Positions 21,863 through 32,459 of a stretch of DNA of 64,000 nt are shown in pieces. Under the pieces are notes generated by a model. It was given only the letters and a program-made list of their open reading frames with translations. It had not been told where the DNA came from and ran no database searches. Every line of letters starts with the position of its first letter. The stretch's first letter is position 1. The translations under genes and the position numbers were made by a program. This stretch comes from Amoebophrya sp. A120 (taxonomy: Eukaryota; Sar; Dinophyceae; Syndiniales; Amoebophryaceae): NCBI GenBank assembly GCA_905178155.1, contig CAJINV010000006.1:3568169-3632168 (forward strand), in the 5' to 3' direction.

Positions 21863-24508
21863 TTATTTCTTCCCCCCGCTGGTACCACCGCTAGGCCGCT
21901 CCTTCGAAAAACCAGCAGGATCGTCACCTCCACCAGCGGCGACTTCGTCCTTACTAATTTGCCGCAGCTGCGCCGCCGCTGCCAGGACGACGCCCGAATA
22001 ATGAGTGGACGAGGCAGATCGAGCTGAGGCTGCCCCTGAGAACCGCGTTGCGGTGCCTATGCCTCCTGGGTGATCCTGCTGAAGATGAGAACCGTGTTGA
22101 TGGTGGTGATGCACTTCAGCCACCGAGCCGCCGGCGTAGGTAGAGCTGCTGCCGAACTCGATGTCGTGCGTATTCGGCCCCCCAACAGCCGCACTGCCGA
22201 GAGGCTTAGTCCTCGGTTTGTTCTCTTTTTTCTGGGTCGAAGAAGGCAATAGAAACTCGCTAGACCCCCGTCGCTGCGAGCTTCTCCTTTCCGTGCGTGG
22301 CGTCACAGCGGGGCTGCGTTTTTTCGTCGGCGTAGTTCCGATGGTTGGGCTATCCACTGCAAAAGTATCGCACTCGTATGAATTGCAGGTATGTATGACA
22401 AATCTGGTTTCCTACCCAAATCTGCATTACAAATTCCAATTTTCTACCACCTGATAAAATTTGTCATGCGATTTATACTAGTACAATGCTTTTGCAATGC
22501 ATATGGACTGCCCCCCGGCGGGCTCCCCCCGCCAGGACTGCCTCTATTCATTTTCCGCGGAGTGTTATTTCCGCCCGTTATGCATTGCAAATATGTCTGG
22601 GTCTGGAAAATTGGAACTTGTAATGCGGGTCTTGCATTCCTGTGAGATCTGTATTGCATGACCCACAAAACTCGTAGCCTCTGTTGTCATACAAAAACGC
22701 AGTTTCTCATGCGGAGCGCGTATGAGGAAGCGTTCTGCAAACTTGTAATGCTTTCCTGCATGAGGGAGCGCTTTCGTCATGCGCATTTTAGCATCACAAA
22801 TTTCCAGACCCAGACATTTTTGCAATTGATACCCGTCCCCGTTGGGCTACTTCCGGTCGGGCTGCTTCCGCTTCCCGAACTAGCCTTTATGGCGCTCTCA
22901 AGCGTTACATTCTCAACTGTTCTTACATGAATTTGTCATGCAAAAGCACCTTAAGGCGGCAGATGATCGAGCTGCTTCGCATGACAAATTTCGGGAGGGC
23001 TAGACAGCTTCTAAATCTGCGCCAAACTTGTAATGCAAAAGGCGCAATCTTCCTCCTTCCAATTTTGCCAGTCTTGCATTACAAATCCATGTAACAGTTG
23101 AGAATGTAACATTTGAGAACTCCATAGCCTTATTCGCCGGGGTGTTGCCTCCAGTCGGACTCCCAGTTGGGCTGCCACCCCCTGGGCTGCCCTTGTTCCT
23201 GGGTGTGTTCCCTCCCGTGGGACTCCCAGTTGGGCTACCACTGCCCTTCGGACTTCCCTTAGCTTTTGGAGTGTTGCCTCCCGTCGGACTACCAGTTGGG
23301 CTACCACTGCCGGCTGGACTTCCCTTAGCTTTTGGAGTGTTGCCTCCCGTGGGACTACCGGTAGTTGGGCTACCACTGCCCTTCGGACTTCCCTTCTGTT
23401 TCACAGGAGTGTTCCCCCCCGTCGGACTGCCGCTTGGGCTGGCTTTCTTCACCGGAGCGTCCGTGTCCTTCCGAGGAGAGCCCCGGGCTGCACTCTGCAT
23501 GCTGCTTCCACCAGCAGCAGCAGTCCCGCTACTTGCCGTCTTGTTCTTCCCGACTAAAGAACTTCCGTGTAGCTGATGATCAGCGCTTGCATGCTGCAGC
23601 TGGTGCGGCACTGAAAACCGGTCGTCTGTCTTCAAAACGGCTCGCTCTGTGTTGCTACCGGCAGTACTTCCTGCAGCCGCGCCGACGTGCAACTTGCTCA
23701 GGTAGCTGTCCAATTTGTGGCTGTACCTGCCGAACGACTGCATTTGCGAAAAATCCACCAGCGCTGCGCCGTCACTGCTTGTCTTGCTCGCCACAGTGGT
23801 GCCGGTGCCGTTTCTAAAAGTAGCATTTGGATTTTCAGTGCCTTTGGTCGTGCTCATATTACCACCATCTTTGCTTGATGTTCCGGTGCCGACCAGCGGG
23901 GGCAACATCAGCGTCGAGTTAGTATTCGACATTTGCTGCCTGTCACTGCTCTTCAGCCCGTTCGAATCATCCGAACTCCGCTTAGACTGAAGGAATTCCC
24001 CCGTTCTGGGCTGATTCAACAGAAGATCATCAGAGCCCTGGCTTCTCCCGTTCTTGGTGCTGGCAGCGCCGGGAAAGCCTCCGGGAGCAAGTTGCTGTCG
24101 CTGCTTGTACTCTTCGTGCTCGAAAACGTTGGTAAAACTCCGCTGCTGCAGATGGTGGTCCCGAGCCGCGGCGACGCCACCTCGGGATGAAGGTGCCCCG
24201 TCTGCTGCATCCTCTGCACTGTCACGAAGATACGAGGCCCAACTGTTCGGATCCGGCGCTGCGCAGTAAACCAAGACCAGCACCGTGTTGAGACCGAGTA
24301 AGATGGCGAGGAGGACGACGGCGATACAGCAACAATTCTGAAATTTCTCTTCATCAGAAGAGGTCGTCGTGGGGTATGCAAGTGACAAAAATATTCTGAC
24401 TAGGGTGGTCCTCAATTGGGGCTGCAAAAATCAAAATCCCGGATGTCTAAGCTCAGTTCTGGGAATAAATCACATAAGCAACAGTAGCAGCCAGCACGAG
24501 ACGGGCAT
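21863..24508 (-). CDS. Single-pass membrane protein with Gly-Ser-Pro-Thr repeats
   Basis: Proposed exons 24508-24474, 24410-23127, 22887-22832, 22578-22504 and 22350-21863 give 640 aa, an exact codon multiple. The first is a short leader exon (MPVSCWLLLLL) joined by a GT-AG intron (24411-24473); that start is inferred, because the second exon has no usable ATG before its membrane span. A transmembrane helix follows (CCCIAVVLLAILLGLNTVLV). Then comes a long Ser/Asn/Thr-rich region and four to five imperfect repeats of about 22 residues built on GSPTGSPTGGNTP (DNA 23130-23440). The C-terminal exon is basic and Ser-rich with a short His run. The repeats resemble secreted or surface low-complexity linkers. 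Family not recognised. Three introners split its C-terminal half. Confidence 0.65.
22351..22503. mobile_element. Introner, family B
   Basis: Flanks TGGGC / TGGAC; ends TATCCACTGCAAAAGTATCG and CAATGCTTTTGCAATGCATA. Intron of the GSPTGG-repeat protein; joins GGSP to TIGTT. Confidence 0.9.
22579..22831. mobile_element. Introner, family A
   Basis: Perfect CCCGT on both sides; ends TATGCATTGCAAATATGTCT and ACATTTTTGCAATTGATA. Intron of the GSPTGG-repeat protein. Confidence 0.92.
22888..23126. mobile_element. Introner, family C
   Basis: Perfect GCCTT on both sides. Family C ends read TATGGCGCTCTCAAGCGTTA and GTAACATTTGAGAACTCCATA. Intron of the GSPTGG-repeat protein; joins PANKA to SSGSG. Confidence 0.92.
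23130..23440 (-). repeat. Coding tandem repeats (about 66 bp)
   Basis: Four to five imperfect copies encode a ~22-residue unit containing GSPTGSPTGGNTP. Copies differ at Lys/Ala/Asn positions. They lie just before the first introner of the same gene. Confidence 0.8.
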
Positions 24509-24631
24509 GATTTCCACTTCCCTTTCTTTATATGATTCGTGACGCGAAGACGACCTCGAACCTACACAGCCAGCTTCGTCAAGTATCTCACGAAATGGTC
24601 CAGATGATAAATGCAACAGCTTATGAGTTCT

Positions 24632-27600
24632 TCAAATGTAGGGCATAGGGATTGATGCGGTTTGGAGGACGGTATTAACGTAACATACTTGCAACTTGCA
24701 TAATTTCATCTCCGTTGACGCCGTCTTTTCTGCCACAACACCCTTGGTCACGTTCCTTGAAGAGTACAGTCTTCCGTAGAATTCTCCTTCCCCGCCTAGG
24801 TCCTCGAAAGGGCCTGCTCCTGCGTCCTCAGCCTTATCTCGCGCAGAAGCACGCAACCCGAGCCATCGCGAGTGGAGTCCGGGATAAACAGTGTCTGGCG
24901 TGGGGGTCGTTATTGATGCAGCTGAAAGAGGACTTTTCTCGTGTTCCACCGAGGACGTAGTTGGTGCGGGGCACAGTGGCAAATCCTGTAGGCACATCCC
25001 ACTCAGCGTGAGGTAGACGAAGGGGTGCTCGTACGTCACGTCTGAGATGTTGAAGTGGTCCGGTTTGATGTTGGGCGATAGTATGTTGCCAGATGTTGTG
25101 CCAGTAGAGTCAGCACCACCTTCGGGCGTCAGAGAGGTAGAGGACGGTCCGCCCTGCTGGTCATGATTTATGCTTCCCTCTTGCTCGTGCTGGTCCTCCT
25201 CAACAACAACTCCGTCGTCTTGTTCGTCGCGCAGAAGTCCAAGCGAAGGCCTGGGTGTCTCCTCCTCCACCTCTGGTGGTCTACTACTTTGCGTGTAATC
25301 ATTAGCATTCCCCCGACCCAGGCCCTTGCTGATGACAACGTTCTTCTGTAAGGAAGGTGATGGTGCAACTGCCGGTCGTGTTGACCCATTTTCTTTTTCG
25401 TTTTGGAGCTCCACGTCGCTTACGCTTGTTTGTTGAAGAGCCGATGAGCTGGGCACTATTTCCAGAAGTTCTTGTGCTGTTACAGTCGCAGGCGGCTTAT
25501 TTGTTCTGTGCGAAGATATTACGCCGTCGGCGGGAGGTGGACGGCCACGAGGCGTCTCAAAAAATGCTGACGCCAAAGGGGAACGACCAGCACCCGAAAA
25601 TAAAATAACTCGCTTCGTTTCGAATTCCGCCACAGCCTCGCAGCTTCTCGCAGCACGAGAAGCTGGAGAACTTCCAACTACTGCAGGTCTACTCACCTTC
25701 ATCTTCACCCGCTGCCGGATGTTGTGATGCTGGATTTTTACCACGTGGGAGCTCTTCTGGTTGCCTCTGGTGGTCGATTCATCTTGAGGTATATGTGATA
25801 CCTTTGATGTATCAGCTGCAAGGACGCCAGCTTCTCGACTTTTTGCATCATCATCAAGTCCTCCTCCACCCAGCATCTTCCACGGCACGCATTCCGCCGA
25901 GCACTCCTATGCTGTGCAAAAGTATCGTACTAGTATAAACCAGCCATGCTCCGGCTGCCGCCGGAGCGCAAGGCTGTTGGGCCGGGGCAAGATAGTTTGC
26001 CGATCGGACCACAACGCCACGGGCCTGTGCACAACGAAGCATGCTGGAGTTTGCGCCGCGCCAACCCGCCGGACCACTTGCGCGCCTCCCGCGCCTGTGG
26101 GCGCTCTGCGCAGGGAGCAGCTGCAAAGAACACCGGGGGCGAACAGAAGCCGCCCGGCGCGAGAGGGTGGCGCGGGAGGGTGGCGCGAGAGGGTCGCGCG
26201 AGCGGGTGGCGCGAGAGGGTGCGCGAGAGGGTGGCGGGGACAGGCGCCGAACAAAACAACTCCGCGAAGAGCCTGCAACGCTAAATGTGGGGACTCCCAT
26301 GCGGATTCGCGCCCGCTACTCTGTGTTTTTACCCTCTCGCAGACCTCTCGCAGACCCTCTTTTTTCCCTCTTTTGGGGGTCCCCGCTAATAGTCCGGCTA
26401 TACTCGAGGGTAGAGGTCGACAGAGGTGGCCCAGAGGTGGCCGACAGGGTGCGCGAGAGGTTGGCCCTTATTCGCGCCACCTCTCTCGACCTCTGTCGAC
26501 CTCCCGCGCCCCCTCTTTTTGACCTCTCTGCACCCTCTGAGGCACTTAGGCGCCGCCTTAAGGTGGGTCCTTCGGCGGGCTATACTCGCGCACCCTCTCG
26601 CCGACCCTCTCGAAAGGGGTCCCGCGCCACCTCTCCACCTCTGTCGACCTCTTTTTTACCTCTTTTGCCCTCTTTTTGACCTCTCGGCCACCTCTTGTTT
26701 ACCCTCTGTCTACCTCTTTTTTCGCATGAATATAATATATAGTAATTGCATTACAAATTAGCCCAGCATTACAAATTAAATTTGTAATGCTGATTTACTT
26801 TAAGAAAGAGATTTGTCATGCATGAACGCAATTAGTACGAGTACGATACTTTTGCACAGGATAACTCCCCCGCCGGGGCGAATTTCTCCCAGGCTCTCCC
26901 ATCCGCTATAGAAGTGCACAACTCCCCCTCCCCCTCATTTGTATGGCATGAACAGCAATACAAGCACCAGCGCTCACGGCGCCTATGCATGACAAATCTA
27001 TGTGCCTAATGTAGTACTCTTTTGGCCTACTTCCGGAATTTGTCATGCAAACAGTGCCACAAGGCAGCGACTGGATTTGGGATTTTGCACGACAAATGAG
27101 GGCGAGGGGGAGTTGTGCACTGTAATATCCGCCATGAACTCTTCATACAACCCACAGTCCCGCTCGCAGGTGGGAAGCAGATCTGCGTCCGCACAGGAAT
27201 CATATTTCTCCAAAGCCGTGCCACTACACGCTTCCACCCCAACAACGACTTTCACTTCCCCAGTCCCCCCAGATAACTTCGGATCCGTGAACGCGGTGGC
27301 TGTTTTCGCAATTAACCGTTGCTTTTCGTCCGCGAGTTCTCTCGTGTACTTTTGGAGGCCACAGGGGACTATTTTCCTTTTTGAAGGAGAAGAGGTAGGT
27401 AATCCTTTGTTCTGAACAACAAATAACTCCATCTTCGCCTCTTGGGGGCAGCAGCTGACCGAGCACGTTCCTTCCACGGGCACCCACTCTGTCACGGGGC
27501 AGTCGCAGGTCGGCATGTTTTGACAAGTCGTTTTCCATATCAAATGCAAAAATGTCTGGGTCTGGGAGATTGCGAGATTCGTCATGCTAGTCTGGCATGA

Positions 27601-28788
27601 CTCTAAACTCTGTATTGCGTGCCCGCGAAGAGGTCCTCTTGTCTGTCATGCAAAAACGCAGTTTCTCATGCGGAGTACGCAACTCTGAACCACGGAAAAA
27701 CTTGTCATGGTGGGGAGCGCATTACAGTGTGCTTAATATTCCCTTCCTTGCATCACAAGTTTCCAGACCCAGACACTTTTGCATTTGATATTCCACACCC
27801 GGGCTCCGGCCTTTTCCGCCTCCCAACGGAGCCGCGGTTGTTTTAGAATGGAACTGATTTGGTCCACGTATCGGGTGATATTTCCTTGTCCGCAGAGGTT
27901 GTAGTTCTCGTTTTGCTTTATTGCGGTGAGGAAATGGTGATCAGAGTTGTTGTTATCTGGTTTTAGGACTTCTATCTCACCTAGAACGTTCAACCGTTTC
28001 TCCATGACTCCGCAGGAAGTAGGGACAACTACCGGCGGTGTAGTAGTTCCACTTGAGACCACGTCGACTTCATCATCCTCGACCGAATTTTTAACTGGGC
28101 AGCAGGACAGATCGCAGGGAGCTAGATCCAGCCAGGGGTTTACGTCGTCGATGATACACTCGTCTACTACTATTTTTTCACGTCGTGGTCCCTGATGTCC
28201 GCTCTTCTCCCCGTCCCGGTCTTTTTCAAGTATGTTGCCGGATGAAGATGTAGGCTCATCTCTTGCTGTACTAGTTTTCTTGTGATTTTTCTTTTCCTGC
28301 TCGACAGACAGGAGGGAGAGGCGGGGCCTCCCTGCGAGGACCTTGTTGTGTCGCTGGAGCAGTGGTTTTACGACCTGGTTGCTCGAAAAAGAGGGTCTTG
28401 CATCTGGTCGTGTAGAAGATGTTGGCGGCGATGCTAAAGTGGTTCGGGAGTGCTGAACGGTGACCTCAGACTGGTCATCTACTTCACGTTCCCCTTGATC
28501 TTCTTCATCTATGCCAGCTGCTGGCGCACCACCTCTACTTCGCGTGCTCCCGGCGGGGTTCCTCGCAATTTGACCACGTTGTACTTCTGTTTTCCTTGTA
28601 CGGAGGCCGGACGTCGTCGTCCTCGACGTTCTCAGCCGCGTGGCGCTGACGCAGGAACAAATGACGCTTCTTGATGTAAAAGTACTGTTCAAAAGCTGCA
28701 CCAAGAGGACGGCCCGACAAAGCATCGTGGATGAAGATGCCGCCACGATGTCAGCCCCTTTGGGAGCAGGAAAGAAACAAGACGACAT
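24632..28788 (-). CDS. 903-aa secretory-type protein with Cys-containing segments
   Basis: Exons 28788-27791, 27537-27128, 26906-26864 and 25907-24632 join across three introners to an exact codon multiple (903 aa). The N-terminus has a hydrophobic stretch after an internal Met (MLCRAVLLVQLLNSTFTS) that could be a signal peptide. Two related Cys segments follow. One reads PWLDLAPCDLSCCPV in exon 1. The other reads TCDCPVTEWVPVEGTCSVSC across exon 2, recalling the W-x(n)-CSVSC pattern of thrombospondin type-1 repeats but with too few Cys for a full domain. The C-terminal ~420 residues are Ser/Pro-rich, with a GMCLQDLPLCP segment. I do not recognise a named family; an extracellular or secretory role is inference from Cys content and the leader. 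One of its introns is the 956-bp composite introner. Confidence 0.65.
25908..26863. mobile_element. Long composite introner, family B (956 bp)
   Basis: Perfect ACTCC on both sides; family B ends TATGCTGTGCAAAAGTATCG and CGATACTTTTGCACAGGATA. The outer ~28 bp and the last ~125 bp are ordinary family B. Between them (about 25936-26740) lies a GC-rich insert of GAGAGGGTGGCGC-like and CTCTGTCGACCTC-like repeats. It still behaves as an intron: removing it plus one repeat joins AGE to CSAEC in frame. No transposase is evident in the insert. Confidence 0.88.
26155..26240. repeat. Short tandem repeats in the composite introner
   Basis: About six imperfect copies of GCGAGAGGGTGGC. Inverted versions (CCCTCTCGCAGACC) follow at 26320-26370, and GAGGTCGACAGAGGTGGC variants to 26700. 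Confidence 0.8.
26907..27127. mobile_element. Introner, family D
   Basis: Perfect TCCGC on both sides. Family D ends: TATAGAAGTGCACAACTCCC and GGAGTTGTGCACTGTAATA. Intron of the 903-aa protein; leaves a 43-nt exon before the composite introner. Confidence 0.92.
27538..27790. mobile_element. Introner, family A
   Basis: Perfect TTCCA on both sides; ends TATCAAATGCAAAAATGTCT and ACACTTTTGCATTTGATA, one of the cleanest family A copies. First intron of the 903-aa protein; joins ARVW to KTTCQ. Confidence 0.93.
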
Positions 28789-29438
28789 TATCTATCAATC
28801 AGGGGGTGATATCTGGTTTTACTTAAATAATAGGCTGCTATGATGTTGTAGGACTAGGAGAGATGGGCGCAATAATAGGTCATCAGGGAAATCACGGAAA
28901 AATAAATGGTCTTTCACATGGTGCGATCAGTCGAGCACCAAGAAGAACTACTCCGGGGGATTACTAGTAGATGCATCTATCGTAGTACTGAGAAGTAGGA
29001 TTGCGAAACACAAACACGTTTCGAGATTTATAAAATCACGTGTTTGAATGATGAACTAGACTTTATCGACCTTCATCTGGACGACGAGAAAAGAATGAGC
29101 GCGCGACGAGAAGACGATGTAAAATGCAACTTCTTTGCACGATGTTGCGTGTAATTACGAGGACACGAACGGCTGAAGCTGATACGAAGCGGAATGACAA
29201 ACCATGTCATTTTTGAACGATAATGGAAACACGAAATCAAAGCAGCAGCACAACGCGTTTTTTACATGTTTCAGTTTATTTCGTACGATTGCGTTACACG
29301 AGAGACTGGTGCTGGACAACCGTGGTGAACAATAAATCGCACTAGATGTGCTGCAGTCACAGTAGTTCCTATTTCTGTCGGCATCAAGTTTCTTGCAGGC
29401 CTCGCAACATCATCGAACTCGAGCCACCAGCCTCCTCA
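28789..29438. other. Intergenic spacer
   Basis: 650 bp between the 903-aa protein start and the VPS25 stop. No gene, introner or repeat seen; promoter signals not recognised. Confidence 0.5.
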
Positions 29439-30668
29439 TCAACTGAGGAAAAACTTCACCCCGCTTGGCATCTTCTCGTAGTTATCTGGATCACTATTTT
29501 CGGCAGTGGTTATTCCCTCCTCGCCTCCGATCTGGTCGTCCAAAGAGAACAGCTCCACCTTCCCTTCCTTTTCCAGAAGTCGCAATCCGGACACAAGCAT
29601 CGGCTTACTGATCCTCAGAGAGCCACGGCTTGGCACAACCGTCGTGCCGTTGTCTGTCGTGCCTTTTCCTAGTGGTTGGTCATGATTCCCGCCGAAAATC
29701 CGCAAAGAGTTTCTCTCCGTACTCATCTCTTCGAACAAATTTTCCACCGTTTCGACAGAGTTGTGCGCCTTTTTGTCCTTCAGAAACAGAAAAATCTTGT
29801 CCGCAAAGTCCCGCTTTCCGTTTGGGAACGGATACACCCGGAGGCCGATCGTTTGTCTACTTGATGGCGCAGATGTTTTGCGGCCTGGTTCGACGCGACC
29901 ACCGCTTCGATCCTTGCTCCTGCCTCCTGCGGAAGAAGATGAAGGAGCTGAGGCGACTTTATTTTCTGGTGATACTGTGGCAAAAATCCTCTCCGCTTTG
30001 CAAGTTGCATTTGGCGAGTACGACGAGGGCGGAGTGGACGGTCTCAGCTTGCCTCTCTCGCTATTTGTGTCGGTTCTTGTGTCGCTTCGTCTTTGCCCAC
30101 CACGATCGTCGCACATGTAGTCTGCAATCGCTTCAAAAAGTTCAGGCGCTACTTTCCTGTTGATCGAGGGGTTGTGAAAAAGTTTTTCTGTAGTTGCGCC
30201 CTGTAGTTGCCCACTTGATGTCTGACTACCTCCCGCGGTTGTGAAGGTGGTCATGCTAGTAGTAGTACCACCTCCCGATGCGAACAAAACTTCGCATGTA
30301 GAAGACGTACTCGAGGACACGCTAGCCGATTTTAATATCCCCGCAGGTGGAGATGCTTGTCTCCAACAAGAGTCCACGATCCGCTCCGCCCAGAGTTCTA
30401 ACTGTCTTTGCTGCGTCTGCAAATTCGGTTGCAGGGTGAAAAACGGCGGGAAATCAAACCAAGACGTGATTTTTTTCTTGCCGGGAGGGGGTGGTGGAGG
30501 AGCAGCAGGTCCTACGGTGGAGGAGGATGGTTGCGATGGCGCAGTTCTAGTACAACTCGGGGTTGCTACTTTGTCCGCTGAATCGTGATCCGGCCTGGGA
30601 ACAACCTCCACTGCGGGTTCTTGATCGGAGGACTCATTCATGGGTCGTTCTGCGAGGGCTGTCATCAT
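29439..30668 (-). CDS. VPS25: VPS25, ESCRT-II subunit, expanded
   Basis: A single uninterrupted exon of 409 aa from the ATG at 30668; an upstream in-frame TTG is less likely. About residue 65 onward reads WFDFPPFFTLQPN...TQQRQLELWAERIV, the signature start of VPS25 (PPFFTLQ-N...R..Q...W). The C-terminal part, ending in a KPMLVSGLRLLEKEGKVELF segment, matches the second winged helix, which contacts VPS20/CHMP6. VPS25 is one of two copies per ESCRT-II and nucleates ESCRT-III in multivesicular-body sorting. Usual length is ~175-200 aa. Here a Pro/Ser-rich N-terminal extension and ~130 residues of Ser/Thr/Gly-rich sequence inserted between the winged-helix halves double it. It is the only full-length gene in the window with no intron. 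I am confident of the family; function of the inserts is unknown. Confidence 0.85.
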   Translation of the reverse strand: MMTALAERPMNESSDQEPAVEVVPRPDHDSADKVATPSCTRTAPSQPSSSTVGPAAPPPPPPGKKKITSWFDFPPFFTLQPNLQTQQRQLELWAERIVDSCWRQASPPAGILKSASVSSSTSSTCEVLFASGGGTTTSMTTFTTAGGSQTSSGQLQGATTEKLFHNPSINRKVAPELFEAIADYMCDDRGGQRRSDTRTDTNSERGKLRPSTPPSSYSPNATCKAERIFATVSPENKVASAPSSSSAGGRSKDRSGGRVEPGRKTSAPSSRQTIGLRVYPFPNGKRDFADKIFLFLKDKKAHNSVETVENLFEEMSTERNSLRIFGGNHDQPLGKGTTDNGTTVVPSRGSLRISKPMLVSGLRLLEKEGKVELFSLDDQIGGEEGITTAENSDPDNYEKMPSGVKFFLS

Positions 30669-32459
30669 TCCGGTCTTGTTCCGAATATTTTTTTCTTTGT
30701 TGAAGGAGCTGGAGCGGAGGCTCAATAACTTGTTTTTTTATCACGACTTCCTACTTGTTCTTCTAGAGAAATGCCGATTGAGATGATGTCAAGAGCCAAC
30801 GAAGAACGCGGCCATGCGGGCTATGCTCAAGCAAAGCCGCAGAACATGTAAAGTGGAGTACCCATAAATAGGTGGTCAAACGGCTGTCAAAGGACAAAGC
30901 CATGGTCAGCATCAGGCTCGGGATCTGGATCAAGAATCACCGCCACCAAAAAAACTGTCTTATGTTGAGCTTGATCTTCCTTTTCTCACCTGCGAGTGGT
31001 TTCATCATCGTGGGTGGATCTTCGTGATCGTGGTCTTCGTGCTGGAGCATGATAAAAGTCATCTTCAGCGATAACTTTGGTTCACAATGATCACAAAAAA
31101 CAGGCCACTGCTCTTTGATGCCCGCATTAAAGCGAGGACAACTGCAACAGCTGCACGAGGACAGACAGAGAACATCTTTAACACGCCGCGATAGAAAACT
31201 ACCACGACAGTTTTACTGTATGTCGGTCAGTAGCAGTACTGCTCCGGTGCACTACTACACGCTGAAAAACCCTTCTTGGGCCGCCAGGTCGAATAAAAAG
31301 CTGCTTATTTATTTTTCTTCGTTTCCTTCCAGAAGTACAACTGTTGAAACTTGGTATTGTACAAGGTTTGAGCAAGTTCTTTCGAAAAATACGGAGCGGG
31401 GTAACAAATTCTGCCGAGTTGTGGCCGTCCCACTTTTCACCCGCCCGGCCGGGTGGGTGACTAGTGGGACGGAACCAGGAGCCTGACCACCTGGCCGAAT
31501 CTTGCTTTTCGCCGTTCTCGTGGTCAGGGTCCTGGTTCCGTCCCACTAGTCACCCACCCGGCCGGGCGGGTGAGAAGTGGGACGGCCACAACTCGTCCGA
31601 ATTTGTTACCCCGCTCTAGCTTACAGTTGCATTAATATTGCCTGGTATTGTCATTGACACTGTCTTGATGAAGTAGACGCCTATCCCTTGTTCTACCAAC
31701 TTTTTCGTTCCCCGCTTCCTCGACTCGCCATCTTCATCCGCATCTCAGATTCCAAAGACAGATAGATACCACGATCGATTTTACACAAGTGCGAGAAGTA
31801 GTTCTAACGCAACTAAAAACTGATACGTTCTTGAAGCTGGTGCGGGTCTTCAACTTCTCCACTGCGCTTTTTGTGAATAGAGTTTCAATTTCATTCAGAT
31901 TCGTACCGTAATTAGTACTTGTTGTTCTTGATCTTGAACTTGTTTGGATAAGATTCACTTTGAAGGTTTAATTTGGGTGACATATATAGACATTGATAGT
32001 AGTTCGTCGTCGAGTCTTTCAATACTACCCGCCTCTCGGGCAGTGGCAGGTGCGACCAAACTAATTTTGGGCTGTAGCGACGTCCCATGGCCCTGCTGCC
32101 CGCCGACTTTTGTTAATCGCTAAAAATAAACTCAAGCTCTTGATGAACCGACGAAGCCTTTTGGTATTGAAATCTTGAAAATAAGTGCCTGCAACGCTAC
32201 ACGACTTCCACGAAAACGCATCGCACTATATAATGCGGTGTAGAAATTAAAATTATCGTGTTTGTGTAGCTCGTTTGCTATTTCAGTATAAAATCGTTGT
32301 AAAGTTCTCTTCTCGTTTTACTTGTTGAATTAGTTTGATGATATTGACAATCGAATAGGAATAATAGAGTTCTGTATTCTCGGTGATAGTGAACTTCTTG
32401 TTCTCCTTCCATTAATTTTTGCTACGTTTTGTCCCAAGCACGACAGCACACCACCTTCC
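30669..32459. other. Intergenic region with a foldback
   Basis: 1.8 kb between VPS25 and the next stop codon. Its only structured feature is the 223-bp inverted repeat at 31394-31616. Short frames on both strands lack family features. Confidence 0.5.
31394..31616. mobile_element. Foldback / MITE-like inverted repeat
   Basis: Two 97-bp arms (31394-31490 and 31520-31616) are nearly perfect inverted copies around a ~29-nt loop. The outer ends read GAGCGGGGTAACAAATTC and GAATTTGTTACCCCGCTC. Arms are GC-rich (CCCGGCCGGG core). There is no coding capacity and no clear flanking duplication. It is unrelated in sequence to the introners and lacks their TAT...ATA ends. Such a hairpin could be a MITE, or could fold into a long RNA stem if transcribed. 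Confidence 0.85.

Noticed and set aside
25907-26679. Long Arg-rich frames inside the composite introner, considered as a possible transposase
   Set aside because: They are translations of short tandem repeats, occur on both strands, and contain no catalytic-motif pattern.
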